The position numbers were made by a program, and so were the translations under genes. From the NCBI GenBank assembly GCA_030278955.1, contig JAOANR010000006.1, forward strand, positions 11,679,915 through 11,743,914: 64,000 nucleotides of DNA, in the 5' to 3' direction. Origin of the DNA: Hygrophila difformis (taxonomy: Eukaryota > Streptophyta > Magnoliopsida > Lamiales > Acanthaceae). Each line of letters opens with the position of its first letter. Position 1 is the first letter of the stretch. Under the pieces are notes generated by a model that ran no database searches, had not been told where the DNA came from, and was given only the letters and a program-made list of their open reading frames with translations. Positions 61,003 to 64,000 of this stretch are shown piece after piece.

Positions 61003-61557
61003 CTTCCTTCCGGTTTCTCCTACCTAAAACCCTAAAAATGTGGAGGGGGTTCGAAAACCCTAAAAATGGAGGTGAAAAAACCCTAAAATCTTGAGCCGAA
61101 AACCCTACAAATCTGGAGTAAAAAATGACGCAGGCTGTTGAGGCTTCTTCTCTTCCGTCGGCTCTACAAACGGAAGTCGCCCGAAGCTTCCCCAACCTTC
61201 CCGTCGGTTGTAGCTTCTGCAACAAGCTTCGTCGAGCTCAACAATGGTGGTGGCTGTTTTCGTCCACACCGATGAGAGGAGAAGAAGAGGCAAAACGTTT
61301 CTTCCATTTGTGCCTAGGAAACATAAATGAATGTTTTCACCTCTCTCCACCCATCACCATCATGCGTCAGCAGCAAGTACAAAAGGGAGGGTATTATGGT
61401 ATTTTTCACACTCGAATTTGAATATTGATTTAATTTAAATGTGTGGTGCCTGAAGTTGTATGTATTTAGTATATAGGTTGGAATACATAATGTATTTATT
61501 ACACATATCTTATACATGAAGTATTTTAAGGCTTGGGCCTTTAACAATAATTTGCCC

Positions 61558-61826
61558 TTTTTTTATACTACACTAGAGTACTTAATAACCTATACTATTT
61601 TCTTACTTTTCTTTTACATTCTTTTGAATCTATTGATTTTGAAATTTTAAAATACAGTAGCAGCATATGTGTATTTTTATTTATAAATAAATGTAATTGG
61701 ACTGAATCAAGTTGACCATGGAAACATCACCTCACATGTTATTTCTGGTCGAACTATCAACTACTATGACCCCAGACTAGTGAAAATATTGATTTGGTAC
61801 TAATAATTTTCTTATTCCATAACCAA
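61558..61826 (+). repeat. Direct repeat, copy B (partner at 463-728)
   Basis: A T-run then ATACTACACTAGAGTAC to TTCCATAACCAA; 269 bp, nearly identical to copy A. Immediately downstream, about 60 bp away, begins LTR-derived sequence. Confidence 0.85.
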
Positions 61827-61889
61827 CAACACTTTTCATGCACGTCGTAATTAAACGCAGGGATTTAAAATAAAGATTTCCCTTAATAT

Positions 61890-64000
61890 TCCCATGTATG
61901 CATATGACGATGCATATTCTTCGTACTCTGTAAGAAAAAGAGGATATATGGTTTGGGTCAGCAAAAACGCGCTGAGTAAGCTAACACATAGCATGGGTTA
62001 GGGGTTTCAAAGCCTTTAATTAAATTTAATAAAAACATTTCTTGTAGGTAATGATTTGCAAGGCATAACTAAATAAATACTTAAAAATATTAGATATTTT
62101 GTTCTCCCGTTACATAACCATTTCAACAATATTTAATTTAGCCGGCAATCCGGCGGCCGCAGCCAATTTCAAAAGTATCATTTAGCCGGTGATCCGGCGG
62201 CCTCAGCCAATATCAATAGTATCATTTCTCAAAATATTTTTCGTTTCTTTTATAGTTCACCATTCACCAGGGCCCTTGTGACCGCAATCCTCATAACCAA
62301 TATTTTTCGCAGGAAACATTCAATCGCCCTTGGGGAATCTAACCCGCAAGAACTCAATACATCCTGGGGAATCTAACCCGCAGGAAAACATACAATCGCC
62401 CTTGGGGAATCTAACCCGCAAGAACTCAAATACATCATTGGGAATCAAACCCGCATGAATCATATTGATAACGTCAAACTTGGTCACAAGTCCCCAATGT
62501 TTCAAAAGAATTCTTTTAAAGAAAATGTTTTTATTTGGTGTAACGGGATTTTTCAAAAATATAGCTTTATCGTAATTCCAACGTCTCGATCGTTGTTTAA
62601 AAGATTTCAAAAATCGATCGATGTCACAGTTTGCGCCTTTTTGGTTTAAAAATCCATTTCTTAGGCGATTGTTCTGAAATTTGTACAGCAACTCAAAAAC
62701 ATCACAATGAACAACTTTCATGTTTTAAGTTTTTCGGAAAAACGATGGGAAGCATGTCAAAAATCAAGTCTTCTACAGAATCAAAAAGCTGTCAGGATTC
62801 AGGTTTGACAACGTTAAAAGATTCGACTTTTTATCCTATCAAATGGACTCCAAAAATTCTGAAATTTTACAGAGACATACTAGACATGATTTCCAACAAC
62901 TTTTGTTTAGATCATGAAGATTGATTCGGCCTAGAAATGATAGGAATAAGCTCATCAAGATTGGATATGAAATCTGTCATCCTTTGAAAACTCTTAAAAA
63001 CGCAGAATATGTCCGATACGATTTGGGGTATCAAAACTTGATGAAAATCTTTGAAATTTTTACACAACATAGCTTAAGCTTTTAGGATCAAAATCTTAGT
63101 TTTGAGTTTTCAGGTTTGAACACTCGAAGTAAGAGTTTTGCTCGTCGAGTTTGATTATGAAATCTGTCAAGATTCTTGACATCGGTTCTAACGCAGATCG
63201 GATCGGCTCGAGTTTGGAGGTTCAAATCTCAATGAAAAATTCTAAAAACTTACAGTAATATTCCAAACTCATAGATCTACAATTCTTATGTTCAACTCCA
63301 ATCCTAGATCGGTCTAGATCTAAGGTAAAAATAACCAACAAGGTCGAACGAAAATTCTGTCAAGGATTCTAAGATCCAGATTTGATACTCTTCGGTTTTA
63401 GGTCGGTTTCAGGTTTCAAAACATCATGAAAAATTCTAAAATTTTTACATAAGCTAGACCAAAGCCTTAGCAACACTTTTCATGTTTTGAGTTTTCTTGT
63501 TTGAGCAGCTTTAGGGGTTTGAAAAATTCATACGAAAACGCTGCGTTGAGGGTTTCTCTTGTTGACAGATTTTTATTAATTTTCTTGAGTTGAATCTCTA
63601 TGTTTGGTTGCATTTTAAGTCACCCAAAACCATAGTAAGGTTAACTTACGAAGATTGTGTTCTTGAGTCGTCCAAACACCTACGAACGGATCTACGAAAC
63701 GCAAAGTTCCCGACTTTGGCCACGAACGTATTTGCAATCAACGATTCAAGAGTTAGATTGGGGATTTGAGAGGAAAAACGAGATTGAGAACCTAAGATAC
63801 TACTTACCAAAGATCTAAGCACTGTGATCCTTGATCTACACACTTCCTTGGTCGGATTTGGTTGCCGGAAAGTTGCCGGAAGTTCGTCGGAAGTTCGCCG
63901 GAAAGGTGTTTTGGCTTTGGGAGAGTTTGGGATGAAGAAGGGATTTGAAAGGATGATAATGGGGTGTTGGGGGTGTATTTTTGCCATTAAAGAGACAAAA
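61890..64000 (-). mobile_element. Related diverged LTR, running off the window
   Basis: Homologous to about 12287-14430 of the young LTR: TATGCATATGACGATGCATA, TTTAGCCGGTGATCCGGCGG repeats, GTTTTTATTTGGTGTAACGG and TTGGTTGCCGGAAAGTTGCC. The first 300 bp of the LTR are missing. Differences include an insertion at about 62041-62110 and a wholly different tandem cassette (GGGGAATCTAACCCGCA units) at 62300-62460. ORFs here are shadows. Confidence 0.88.
62318..62458. repeat. Alternative tandem cassette inside the diverged LTR
   Basis: Four units of about 30-40 bp centred on GGGGAATCTAACCCGCA (last unit GGGAATCAAACCCGCA) occupy the position of the CTTGGGCTCTTATGTCC cassette in the young LTRs. Confidence 0.85.

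Overview
The window is eukaryotic nuclear DNA from a flowering plant. The evidence is intron-containing genes with GT..AG junctions, chloroplast, Golgi and nuclear protein families typical of plants, AT-rich intergenic DNA, and dense plant-type transposons. The transit-peptide GGPP synthase and the abundant Stowaway-like elements suggest a eudicot, perhaps in Lamiales; the lineage is an inference. A run of exactly 500 N (58243-58742) marks a scaffold gap.

Four host genes are well supported. (1) A six-exon SAP30-like histone deacetylase complex subunit on the minus strand (3819-1632, 231 aa). (2) A two-exon plastid geranylgeranyl diphosphate synthase on the minus strand (26680-25480, 356 aa). 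(3) A GT8 galacturonosyltransferase-like (GATL) gene on the plus strand (43854-44919), broken in this assembly by a one-base excess in a C6 run. (4) A four-exon F-box/LRR/FBD protein on the plus strand (53157-54781, 430 aa). They do not form a pathway; they are ordinary dispersed plant genes.

The rest is mostly mobile DNA. From 4969 to 21258 lies a nest of LTR-retrotransposon debris. It contains two clusters of a palindromic AATTCGG..CCGAATT motif and an old LTR split by a young, complete, gag-only LTR retrotransposon (11981-20353). That element has a TSD of AGGGT, LTRs about 3.16 kb long with about ten differences, an initiator-tRNA-Met primer site and a polypurine tract. A diverged LTR of the same family runs off the right edge (about 61890-64000).

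From 21 kb to 58 kb the genes are separated by about 19 Stowaway-like or related MITEs, two homologous CACTA-type elements in opposite orientation with GGGGTCGGTAA palindromes, two tRNA-derived SINE families with clear target duplications, a Harbinger-type MITE and a hAT-like MITE. A MuDR-type remnant lies at 60-61 kb. A 266-bp segment at 463 recurs at 61558. I found no tRNA or rRNA gene, no CRISPR array and no clearly new biological system. The most unusual items are the gag-only element with its duplicated boundary signals, the palindrome clusters and the GATL frameshift.
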